This document shows positions 13,511 to 23,092 of a stretch of DNA of 64,000 bases, piece by piece (positions within the stretch are counted from its first letter, which is position 1; the number at the start of each line of letters is the position of its first letter). The notes beneath the pieces are model-generated. The model made no database searches and was not told the DNA's origin. It saw only the letters and a program-made list of their open reading frames with translations. The position numbers were made by a program, and so were the translations under genes. Source of the DNA: Raffaelea ambrosiae (taxonomy: Eukaryota; Ascomycota; Sordariomycetes; Ophiostomatales; Ophiostomataceae); the NCBI GenBank assembly GCA_002778195.1, contig PCDI01000004.1, positions 2,640,226 through 2,704,225 on the forward strand. The letters are read 5' to 3'.

Positions 13511-13714
13511 CTATTCCTCTTCGTCAGAACTACTCGTTATCATCACTGTCGGGACCGACCCGTACAAAGGGACAAGCGAGCCTTGGTATTGACCACCATT
13601 AGACTGTTGCATATTGTCTTCACGCATCTGGCCGATAGTCTCAGGATATGTGTCCTGGAACCAAGGGTTTGCAATTCGTTGTACTTGTTCATAAAATTTA
13701 ATAAGGCCTGCCAT
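13511..13714 (-). CDS. Possible small orphan protein, 67 residues
   Basis: The frame starts at ATG 13714 and reads MAGLIKFYEQVQR, then a polar segment including NPWFQDTYPETIGQMRED. It ends in the acidic tail SSSDEEE. Codon choice and the amphipathic start look more protein-like than other spacer frames. No family is recognised, there is no signal peptide, and no upstream exon could be joined convincingly. It may be a chance frame. Confidence 0.22.
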   Translation of the reverse strand: MAGLIKFYEQVQRIANPWFQDTYPETIGQMREDNMQQSNGGQYQGSLVPLYGSVPTVMITSSSDEEE

Positions 13715-14059
13715 GACACCGGCCAAGCACGTTCTGGCAGAAGCGGGCCCCCCAGGTCAAGGATGCAATATTAGAGCATATTTTGTTTCCCGGACCACAC
13801 CCTTGTACAAGCTCTGAAGCACTCTGCGCAAAAATTGCTCTCCGGGTGCTCGGATTTTCGTGGTGGCAGATGGATATATGGATCCATGGTGTCCCTTGAC
13901 ATTTTTGGGTTATGGAATCCGCTTTTTGAGAATCAAGCAAGGTCTTGAGGGAGAGGAAAACAGAAATTAAAGAGAGAAGGCGGCAAAAAAAAAAAAGAAA
14001 GAGAGAAAACAAGAAAGAAAGAAAGAGAAAAAAAAAATTCACCCGAACAAAAATCAATT

Positions 14060-16617
14060 ATGGAAACCAGAGATGAGAATGGCAACAAAAAGTCTCATCC
14101 TCGGCTGACTGTCATACCCGCCGTTGATACCAGCCTCTACGGAGATGGTACGTGCCGCATACAGTCAAAGGACTTACCTCCAACAGCAGGAGGCGTAGAG
14201 GCTCCAACAACGGCCTTCTCTTCACATACGGATGGAGGCTCGGCCGAACAGCTGGCTCAGCCGGACGGCGCAGATGGCCCCGGCTCGCTGCGGCAGTCTT
14301 ACCTCATCTCTTGGCTGTACGAGATCCTGTGGATAATCGCCAGCATCACGACGTTCATTGGTAAGGCAGACTAGCCACAACAACGCGCCCGAATTTGCAC
14401 TAATGGCCGTGGCAGTCATCGTGGTGGTTCTGTACCTATTTGACGACCGGCCCTTGCCGAACTTGCCCCTGAACATCACCCTCAACACGTTTGTGGCTTT
14501 CTTCTCCACGCTCTCCAAGGCGTCGTTCATGATTGCCATCACGGAGGCCATCAGCCAGTGCAAGTGGAACTGGTTCAGACACGACCATCCGCTGGCCGAT
14601 TTCGAGACGTTCGACGCTGCCAGCCGCAGCTTCTGGGGCTCGGTGGCCTTGCTGGGCCGTGTTCGTTGGAGGTGAGCACCACGTCACGCCACGCTCCTCT
14701 GTCTCTTGTCTTGAACCGGCCACCCTCTGACCTTCCCAGAAACATCGCCAGCCTCGGCGCCCTGGTCACCATCGTCAGCGTCGTGACGTCGCCCATCACG
14801 CAGCAGGTCATCTCCTACCCAACACGCATCGCCCCCTCCACGAGCCTCGGCAATGCCAGCGTGTCGGCCGTCCAGGCCTGGGGCTACGACCTCGTCGGCG
14901 ACCGCGGCGCCATGGTCAAAGTCATCTCCGCTGTCTTCAACAGCTTCATGGCCGAGATCGACCACCCTGTACAGCCCCTGCCGCCGTCGTGCCCGTCTGC
15001 CGAGTGCACGTTCCCTTCCTTCCACACACTCGGTCTCTGCTACCAGGTAGCCGACATTACGGACCATCTGAATGTCACGGAAGAACAGGCAGACCCCGCC
15101 AGCTGGCCCATCCCCTTGCTTATGGTGAATGCCACGCGCCAGTACAACATCTCGCTCGGCGTCAACTGTTCCATCGTCACGCCCTCCTCCATGATGTTCC
15201 GCACCTGCAGCTCCCACCCCAACATCTCGTTTGCGTTCCAGGACGACGCCGCCCTCATGGCCGCCAAGGTCTACTCGCTGCCGCTGATGTATGCGCGCAC
15301 CCTGCCCGACACGTTTGCCAACATATCCGACCCGGGGCCGGTGACCTTTGAGGCGATCGAGGTCCTCTTCCACCTGTGTGTCCAGAAGCTCGAGACTGCC
15401 GTCGTCAGCGGCCAGCCCCAGACCCGCGTCACCCACACCTCCTGGCAGCCCCCGCAAAACCATTCCGTCAATGTTCTGGGGCCTCTGGGCATCGACTGCG
15501 ACGAGCTCTCGTTTACCCAGCAGAACACCGCCTGCACCACGCCCGACAGTGAGAACAAAACGCGCGACCACCGCAACTGGCTGGCCGTGGAGGACCCCGA
15601 ACACCCGGGCGCCGTTGGTCCGGCTTCGTCGTACTTTCGTGCTACCCGCGGCGCCTTGGACTACACCGCCAGCCCCATCCACGAGGCCTCGCTGCTGTAC
15701 TATGTCTACGACCCCACCGACAATTCGGACAATGGGTATATTGTGGGTGCAGCCAACCTGCAGCTGAGCGAGGCGCTGTTCAACAACAACAACTCGGACC
15801 TGCGCTCGTCGCTGCCCCTGTCGAGAGATGTGCAGATGCAACGCCTCGATGCCATATTCTCCAACGTCGCTACAGGTGTGACAAACCTGTAAGTCCTTCA
15901 TTCTTGCTTGGGGACTTCTTTTTTCCTGGGGTTTTCTGGGGTTGGGGGGGGGGGGTTCCTTTACCTTCGCTTAGAACCACTCTTTTACTTCTGCTTCTTG
16001 TACTGACAAGAAACAGGATGCGCTCCTCCGTCCCGTGGACCTTCCCGGATGGCAGTCCCGTCAACTCGTACAACCTCACGGGCACCGTCCTCATCAACGA
16101 GTCCTACGTGCACGTCCGCTGGGGCTGGATGGCCTTTATGGTCGTCGAGATTGCGCTGGCGGCCCTGTTCTTGGCCTTGACCGTGCTCTACACGGCACGC
16201 TTCGAGACCCGCATCCTCAAGAGCTCGCCATTGGCGACACTGCTCGCCCTCGACAGTGAGTGTCGCTCAGCGGTGCTGGACCACGGCGGCGGCGGCGATG
16301 CCAGACGACAAGACACATACTCTCCAAGGGGTCCGAGTGTGCCGGTTTCTCCAATCTCACCAGTCAGCCAAGGCATGTCTGCTCAACAACCGGGAATGCC
16401 ACGTAGTCCACGTCGGGCCATGTCCCTGGCAAATGTCCGAGAGCAGACTCGGACCGTTCGGGCCAAGCTGGATGGTCAGCAGATGGTTGCGGCTGGGCCT
16501 GTTCGGGACAGCGGCAGTGACCCATTGGAAGGACGGGAAACGACGGTAGAAGACGATGAACAGAAAGGCATTGTTGTCAAAGTGACCCGGGTCTTGTCCT
16601 TTGAGAAGACTGGCTAA
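14060..16617 (+). CDS. DUF3176 membrane protein
   Basis: Four exons, 14060-14360, 14416-14671, 14740-15888 and 16017-16617, give 768 residues. DUF3176 is a fungus-specific membrane family of unknown role. Family landmarks are SYLISWLYEILWIIASITTF followed directly by VIVVVLYLF (helix 1), and RPLPNLPLNITLNTFVAFF (helix 2). KWNWFRHDHPLADFETFDAA, which follows, is the family's most conserved block. A third helix starts NIASLGALVTIVSVV. A long lumenal or extracellular part with many N-x-S/T sites and cysteines (CPSAECTFPSF) precedes a last helix at WMAFMVVEIALAALFLAL and a cytosolic Ser/Pro-rich tail. The first intron is only 55 nt and its branch site CTAAT lies close to the acceptor. A G12 run (15944-15955) lies in the third intron. 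Confidence 0.9.
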
Positions 16618-17025
16618 GTTTCATCACATTGTTTCTGTGCTGTACTTTGTATGTTTTTATTTGATCATCCGAACACACTGGGACGCAAGATTAGTACATC
16701 AAAGTCGCGATTCCAGTCTCACTTTTATTTCTCACATTTGAATGATTGCAGTTGGTATGGTAAGATACATCTTTGGAAAGATGCGTCCTCGGATGTATCC
16801 AGCAGGATCCCGCATCTCACGTGGCAAAGGAGGGTGTGATGCAACATCCATGAGGACTTACGCTGAGCACGAGGACCCCTTGAACTGAAACAAATAGTTT
16901 TGCCCAAAATTTGAACATTTTTTCTCCATCTTACAAGGTCCCTATCCTAGTAGCGTCATTGCCACTTTGTTCTTTTGTTGTGACTCTGTTCTTTCGTTGC
17001 GCTCTTTTCTTGTCGACGACCAAAG
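16618..17025. other. Short intergenic spacer
   Basis: 3' flank of the DUF3176 gene and promoter of the amidase. Nothing else is seen. Confidence 0.5.
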
Positions 17026-18955
17026 ATGGCTTCTCAAGCGGCCCAACAATCATGGCAAGAGATCGCCGCAAAGAAGAGGGCGCAAAGAGACGCCAAGATC
17101 CCCAAGGCGTGGCGCCTTCCGGACAACCTTCTGCCATCCCCGGAGACACGCAATGTCTCTGATTTTCCTCATGCATCCGGGTTCTTCACGGAACAGGAGC
17201 TGGTCATCACGGAGCTGACGGCAACGGCCATTGTGAACAAGATTGCTGCCGGCCAGCTCACAGCGGTGGCGGTCACACGGGCCGTGTGCAAACGGGCCGT
17301 CGTCGCCCAGCAGCTGCTCAACTGCCTGACCGAGATTTTCTTTGACGAGGCCATCGCGCGGGCCCAGGAGCTGGACGAGTATTTTCAACTGCACGGCAAG
17401 ACCATTGGTCCTCTTCACGGACTTCCCATCAGGTCAGTGCTACTGGGTCAAATTAAGGGGACCTCCTGTTAACGACTTGCAGCCTGAAAGACCAGTTCCA
17501 CGTCGAGGGCATCGACGCCACGATGGGCTACGTGGCCAACGTGGGCCAGCCCTCCACCGAGGACTCTACGCTGGTCGGGCTCCTGGCGCGCGCCGGCGCC
17601 ATCTTTTACGCCAAGACCAACCTGCCCATCACGCTGATGATGGCCGAGACGTACAACAACATCTTTGGCCGGACGTCCAACCCCAAGAACCGCACGTTGA
17701 CAGCGGGCGGGTCCTCCGGCGGCGAGGGTGCGCTGATCTCGTTTCGCGGCAGCTTCCTCGGCATCGGCACCGACATCGGCGGCTCCATCCGCATCCCCTC
17801 CTCCTACACGGGGCTCTTCGGTCTCCGGCCGTCCCACGGCCGCGTGTCCTACCACAACGTCACCACGTCCTACGTCGGCCAGGAGGCCGTGCACTGCACA
17901 GCCGGCCCCATGGGTCGGTCGGCGGCCGACCTCCGGCTGTTCATGTCCAGCTACCTGGCGCAGAAGCCGTGGCTGCATGACCCGGCGGTCCTGCCCGTCC
18001 CATGGCGGGCCGACGAAGAAAAGCTTCCCGCCAAGCTGTGCTTCGGCGTTGCCGATCATGATGGTTTTGTTTCCTCCTCGTATGACACCCCCTACCCAAG
18101 CATTCATTCCTCTCATATACGATGATTTGAAAAAAAAAAAAAAAAAAAACTAAACAAGATCAGGCCACCACTGAAACGGGCCGTGGCGATGGTTCGCGAG
18201 AAGCTCCTGGCTGCTGGACACAACGTGATCGAGTACATCCCAACCGAGGACCTGCAGGTCCTTGCTCACATCATGCCCATGGTGGAGGCGGACGGCGGAG
18301 AAGAGTTCCAGCGCCTGACCGATGCCAGCGGCGAGCCTCTGCCGCCATTTCTCGAGGCATGGCTGGGCCATTCGGCGAAACGGAAGGCTGCGAGCGTCTC
18401 GGAGACCTGGAAGAACCAGGACCAGCGCACGCAGTTGGCCAAGAAATGGCTGGACCGGTGGGAGGCCACGGCCACCCAGACGGGCACAGGACGGCCGATT
18501 GACGGCCTGATCTGGCCGTCGACGCCTCTCCCGGCGACTCCTCTCAAGGTTGCTCTTCCTTACAACTACTGCTGTCTGCAGCCACTCCTGGACCTAACGT
18601 GCGGGTCGTTCCCTGTGACAAAGGTCGACCTAGAGAAAGATGTTGTTCCAAAGGATTGGAAGCCTTTGTCGGACAAGGACCAGGAAATCATGGACTTTTG
18701 TGAGTTTTTTTTTTCTTTTCTTCTTTATTTTTTATTTTTTTTTTATTTTTTTTATTTTTTTTTGAGAGCGAGATGAAACAAACACCATCAGCATTTCAAA
18801 CAAAGAGTTCTACGCTAACACAAGGCGAAGACGACAAACCGGAAAAATTCAAGGACGTCCTGGTAGGCTTGTCAGTGACGGGTCGGAGATTCGAGGAGGA
18901 GAAAGTCACGGCAATGCTGAAAGTGCTGGAAGATGTGGTGGGAACCGACTATTGA
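17026..18955 (+). CDS. Amidase-signature enzyme, fungal acetamidase type (amidase 1)
   Basis: Four exons, 17026-17432, 17483-18079, 18164-18699 and 18825-18955, encode 556 residues. Amidase-signature enzymes hydrolyse carboxamides to acid and ammonia through a Ser-cisSer-Lys triad. All three residues are present: Lys138 in ISLKDQ, Ser213 in TAGGSSGGEG and Ser237 in GTDIGGSIRIP, at spacings of 75 and 24 as in the family. The order PLHGLPIS, TMGYV, KTNLPITLMMAE, NPKNRTLTAGG is that of fungal acetamidase-like proteins. No signal peptide is seen, so it is probably cytosolic. The third intron is T-rich. The junction between exons 2 and 3 (18079/18164) is the least certain, because a weak donor (GTATGA) was chosen to keep frame. 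A Zn2Cys6 regulator follows in the same direction. Confidence 0.88.
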
Positions 18956-19287
18956 TGTCTTCTTTTCGTGTGGGTGCGAAGTATAACCTATTCTTGCCAA
19001 GTACTTGGGTATACATATATATATTTATATTCGTACGGGGTTCAATCCGTTTGCCAACTCTGTATTTCTGTGCGGCGCAATTGTCGCTGATTGGCTGGAC
19101 AGGACCGGCCCTTCTTATCACTCCGTCGGCGCACGCCCGGCCGGAGTCCTCTTATCGCCCTCTTCTGCTCACCTGCATATGTCTTTCGATCCCAAGGAAG
19201 AACGAGAGCCAGCGGCAGGGCCTGCCTACCATTTGTCGCTGCAGCGTGCTTGGGTTCCCACACGGCGAAGCGCAGTGAAGGATCAGC
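18956..19287. other. Spacer between amidase 1 and the Zn2Cys6 regulator
   Basis: About 330 bases with an AT-rich TATATAT stretch near 19014-19030. No gene is seen. Confidence 0.5.
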
Positions 19288-20943
19288 ATGTACCGGCCAA
19301 GGCTGCGGACCAAGACGGGGTGTCTGACCTGTCGGCGGCGACGCAAGAAATGCAACGAGCACAAGCCCTGCTGCCATGACTGTGCACGGTATGGCCTGCA
19401 CTGCGTCTGGCCCGATGGTGCATCCAGCAGCAGCAGCAGCAGCTATAGCCATCATGGCAACACCCGGAGGAGCCAGGCGGTATCGACGGTATCCCAAGCA
19501 TCCACCCCCCCACCCATGCCATCAGAAACACTCCGACTGGACTGGAACGAGGAGAATGACGACGGTGAGTCTCCAGTTGAAGTCTCTACCGGCCCGCTGA
19601 CTGCCTACCGGCGCTCGGACGCCCTGGGTGCCGTGTGCCCGTCGGTGTTGTATCACCCGCTGCAATCCCGGACCAGCAAAGAACACGATCTGTTCCGGCA
19701 CTTTATGGCCACGTTTTGGCCGCTGCTGCTCCGCTCCGGGTCGCACCCGGGGTTCCACGACATCTACAGCGTCTATACCAGCGCCATGAGCTGCCCGCTG
19801 ATGGTAGACGCCTACATCGGCCTGGCGGCACTGCATCTGTCACGAGGCGAGCCGCGACTGCAGTCGTTTGCCGAAACATACTACCACAAGGCTGTGGGCG
19901 CGTTCAGCCGCTGCATCGAGGATGGGCACTTGGACGGCACCGAAGACTGGATACTGACAACGACGGTGTACTTTTATATATTCGAGGTGAGAACAGTGCA
20001 CCGTGCCGGGCGATTTGTATTCGATCCTATGCCGTTTGCCTATTCTAGACATCTGCCGACTGACAGCACCCCGTAGAACTGGCGGTCCAGCGCCGCCTGC
20101 GACGTGATGCACCACCTCGAAGGCGCTGCGCAGATCTTGCGCCTGCGCAAGGAGAGGTGCGTGACGCCTCCGTTTGCCGTCGGGCCGATGGCGGTCGTCG
20201 AGCGTCTCGTCACGGAGTCGTTCATCTACCACGCCGCCACCGTCTCCTTGTTTTACAAAGACGTCGACCGGCTCTCGAGCTTGTTCTCCTGGACGGGCCT
20301 GGTCGAGGGCCTCACCTGCGTGCCCTTCCCCGGCGCCACCAAAGACGAAAACTCCCCCGTCATCGCCCTGCCGCCGGAAATCTTTCGCGTCGTCTTTGAG
20401 GTGACCCGGCTGAGCCGCCGTGCGCCGCTGGACACGTACGACAAGCTCGAGGCACGCCACTGGACCAGCGAGCTGGACCGGCTGAAGGAGACGCCGAGCG
20501 ACCGGCCCATAGCCGCGATCTACAACTTGCTGCTGGACATTCTGCTCGCCAAGCTGGTGGACGACCAAACGACCGCCAGCGACCCACACATTCAGGATCT
20601 CGTCCAGCAGGCGCTGCGCATCCTACAAAGAGGGCCCGTCTGCAGTGCCGGTGTACCGGCCAATACGTATCTCTGCTGGCCCGCGGCCATTCTGTCCTGT
20701 GCGGTCGTCACGAGAGAGGATCTGCATCGCGTCCAGGAGCTGCTGATCAAGCTGTGGAAAGACACCTTCTGTGGCCAAATACGGCGGACCGCACTGGTCA
20801 TGGAGCGTGTGTGGACGTGGCGTACGGATCCGCCACAGACAGACGGCGGCGACGGACGGGACAGTCATAAGACGGGGACGGGCGTGATCCGGGACGGCTT
20901 GGGCCTATTGACGGGGCCAGGACTGAGCCGGTTTCTGGCCTGA
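19288..20943 (+). CDS. Zn2Cys6 transcription factor with Fungal_trans_2-like middle region
   Basis: Two exons, 19288-19986 and 20077-20943, give 521 residues. The DNA-binding cluster is at the very N-terminus: TKTGCLTCRRRRKKCNEHKP continues with CCHDCARYGLHC, the CX2CX6C..CX2CX6C form of GAL4-type factors. A run of seven serines encoded by a CAG/AGC repeat (about 19424-19440) follows the cluster. The rest is helical (SKEHDLFRHFMATFWPLLLR, LGLAALHLSRGE-like segment, TEDWILTTTVYFYIFE), matching the fungal regulators related to ACR-2. The intron joins YIFE to NWRSSAACDV. It lies 332 bp behind amidase 1 in the same orientation, so a role in amide utilisation is possible but unproven. Confidence 0.88.
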
Positions 20944-21044
20944 CAGATGCATAAATGAATATATATTTTTCTGACTAGCACGTGTGCATGCATGATATGG
21001 CATGAAAGTATATACTGCTGATCGCCGAGCATGAACATACATAT

Positions 21045-21235
21045 AACCGATAATCATAACTTTGTGGACACAAGGAACATCGTGCTTGAGCTGGATTGCC
21101 TGTCTACGGCATCTAGAGCGACTTCTGCCGCACCTCGTCCTGTGTACCGGCCTCGTCGGGGGTCTCGAGCTGCGGAAGCCTTCGTACGGAATGAAAAGTG
21201 TATGGATACTGAATCTGTCAGCCTACACGCTTGAC
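21045..21235 (-). pseudogene. Relic of the 3' end of an amidase gene, related to amidase 2
   Basis: Read on the minus strand, the segment matches the 3' end and 3' flank of the amidase gene at 30362-32367. The ending DEVRQKSL-stop (stop at 21113-21115) parallels DEVLQKSL-stop of the intact gene. The matching AACTTTGTG..AACA..TCGTGC flank lies on the other side of the stop. The relic then jumps to sequence matching the penultimate exon (CGTCGGGG..CTGCGGAAGCCTT and ATGGATACTG). The 5' two thirds of the last exon and the intron are therefore deleted. The rest of the gene is missing. Substitutions are spread throughout, so it is old. Confidence 0.72.
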
Positions 21236-21815
21236 AACAAGTGGCACGGCGGAAAGATACGACGAGCGGCTGCACTACGAGCTATCGGCTCGAAATGATA
21301 CGAGACTGTCAGGAAAGACAATCCACAAGCTCTTGAGTGCTGATCGTGTACACCGTATGTTGATCATAATGCCGATCTGGTATGCTGATCAATGGCCCGC
21401 CCCACTGTACAATCTGGAGGCATTGCCTCCTTTTCATAGCGCGCTCGGTGTCTCTCAGGCCGCTGCAGGTTTCTAGTGCGACTGTGCGGTGCTTTGGTTC
21501 GTGTCGGAAAATTGGCTCATTCCTTTTTGTTTCCATTGTCTTCCTTGGGAAAGACGGGGAGGGAGAGAAGGGGGGGGGGGGGCATCGAGAGTCCGGCAGC
21601 ATCCGCAGTTTCTATTTCTGGCATTTCTGCGGGGAGTTGTGGTGTTAGTACGGTACTTTTAAGCTTGTCCCGCGACCAATTTGAGGCTGTGCGTGGCTGG
21701 GTAGGGTAATGACTGGATTTCCAGTGCATACATACTGTGTACCAAGTGCACTATATACATGGTGGCAGAGTCCTCCACACCTTGGCCATCGATACGAAGG
21801 AGCCACTGTACGGCA

Positions 21816-21848
21816 TATACGAAGTCTATACGAAGCCTATACGAAGTC
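21816..21848. repeat. Tandem repeat, three 11-bp units
   Basis: Three consecutive copies of TATACGAAG followed by TC, CC and TC. There is no associated gene. Confidence 0.7.
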
Positions 21849-22032
21849 GTCTTTCCTCCCAACAAAGTGGCTCGGACACCGCCTGACATAGAAGGATTGC
21901 CATGGCAGCACAACACGGGCAATCAACACCGGGTCAGAAGTCTTGGCTGAGGTCATTCGGGAAGAGATCGCCAACGGATAGCAATACAAGCACACGTCAG
22001 TGACATGCTATAGTAGATGGTTTTCTTTTTTG

Positions 22033-22040
22033 TATATAAA
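22033..22040 (+). promoter_or_regulatory. TATA box of the cerato-platanin gene
   Basis: TATATAAA lies about 150 bases before the ATG at 22188. It is followed by a pyrimidine-rich stretch ending CTCATTCAATCC, which suits a transcription start region. Confidence 0.6.
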
Positions 22041-22187
22041 AGGACAGCTCTTGCCTCCTCCATGCAGCTCATTCAATCCAAAACCCATCACCAGCACTGT
22101 ACATCACGAGACTGCAACCCCCCCCAGAAATTCTACAACATTCTCACATTGTCCTCAACGGCCAACACTTGGAACCAAACCTCCACC

Positions 22188-22676
22188 ATGCGCTTCTCTC
22201 TGCTCTCCCTCTTTGCCGCGGCGGCCAGCGCCGTCTCCGTCTCCTACGACCAGGGCTACGATGATGCCTCCCGCTCCCTCTCTGTCATCAGCTGCTCCGA
22301 CGGCGCCAACGGCCTCATGACCCGCTACGGCTGGCAGACCCAGGGCCAGGTCGCCAAGTTCCCCTACATTGGCGGCTCCGACTCGATTGCCGGCTGGAAC
22401 TCTGCAAACGTGGGTTTCCCATCCCCTTACACGGGCCCTGGTGGTGCCATTCTCTTCTCATGACTGACTCGTTTCCCGGAAAAAAAACAGTGCGGCACTT
22501 GCTGGCAGCTCACATACAATGGCAAGTCCATCAATGTGCTGGCCATTGACCACGCCGCGTCCGGCTTCAACCTTGCCCTGGAGGCCCTCGACGACCTGAC
22601 CAACGGCCAGGGCGTTGCCTTGGGCCGCATCGACGCTACCGCCTCGCAGGTGGCGCTGAGCAACTGCGGTCTGTAA
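22188..22676 (+). CDS. Cerato-platanin family secreted protein
   Basis: Two exons, 22188-22409 and 22491-22676, encode 135 residues. A signal peptide (MRFSLLSLFAAAASAVSV) is followed by the mature start SYDQGYDDASRSLSVISCSD. The four family cysteines are present: one in ISCSDGANGL, two in CGTCWQLTY and one in the terminal NCGL. GWNSAN, split from CGTCW by the intron, and INVLAIDHAASGFN are family landmarks. Cerato-platanins are small, double-psi-beta-barrel, expansin-like proteins of the cell wall and culture fluid. They bind chitin oligomers and can act as elicitors in plant hosts. Length and cysteine number are standard. The intron ends in an A-tract followed by CAG. Confidence 0.95.
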
Positions 22677-23092
22677 AGAAGACCGATTTTTCTGTGATAG
22701 ACCATCACCAGAGCATTTCGGCGGGTTTGCATGGGAATCAGGATCTGAATTTTTTTTTTCTATGGGATGCAGTGGGAATGGCCAGCATTTGTTTTTTTAT
22801 TCGATATTCGCGTAGCATTGGCTCTGGTGTTTTAAAAATAGTTATGGTCGCATTAGAGGCATCCATCATGAGACAGCACAGCAAGCATAGCCGCAACTTT
22901 CCAAAAGGATTTATTTATTCTTATTTTTATTTTTATTTTTGGTTTTACAACCCCAGCGGGTGATCGGATCGTGTGATGTTGACAGCCACGCCTCACTGAC
23001 AGCGCTTGGCTAAATGGCGGTTGACGAGCCCTGGGGGATCTAGCATGGGTATCAAGAGGAGAAGAGGCCGCATTTCGCGCCATGTGCTGGTA
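22677..23092. other. Convergent 3' spacer
   Basis: Lies between cerato-platanin and the next regulator, with a repeated TTATTTTTA tract around 22915-22945. No gene is seen. Confidence 0.5.

Larger units (their letters stand above)
11557..14059. other. 2.5 kb spacer, with a G15 tract and one possible small ORF
   Basis: No family could be recognised on either strand. The stretch contains a G15 run at 12643-12657 and A-rich sequence at 13980-14040. A 67-codon minus-strand ORF at 13511-13714 is listed separately. Confidence 0.5.
20944..22187. other. Intergenic region with amidase relic, G13 tract and short tandem repeat
   Basis: It contains the minus-strand amidase relic (21045-21235), a G13 tract (21570-21582) and three tandem TATACGAAG units at 21816-21848. 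The last 200 bases are the promoter and leader of the cerato-platanin gene. Confidence 0.6.
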
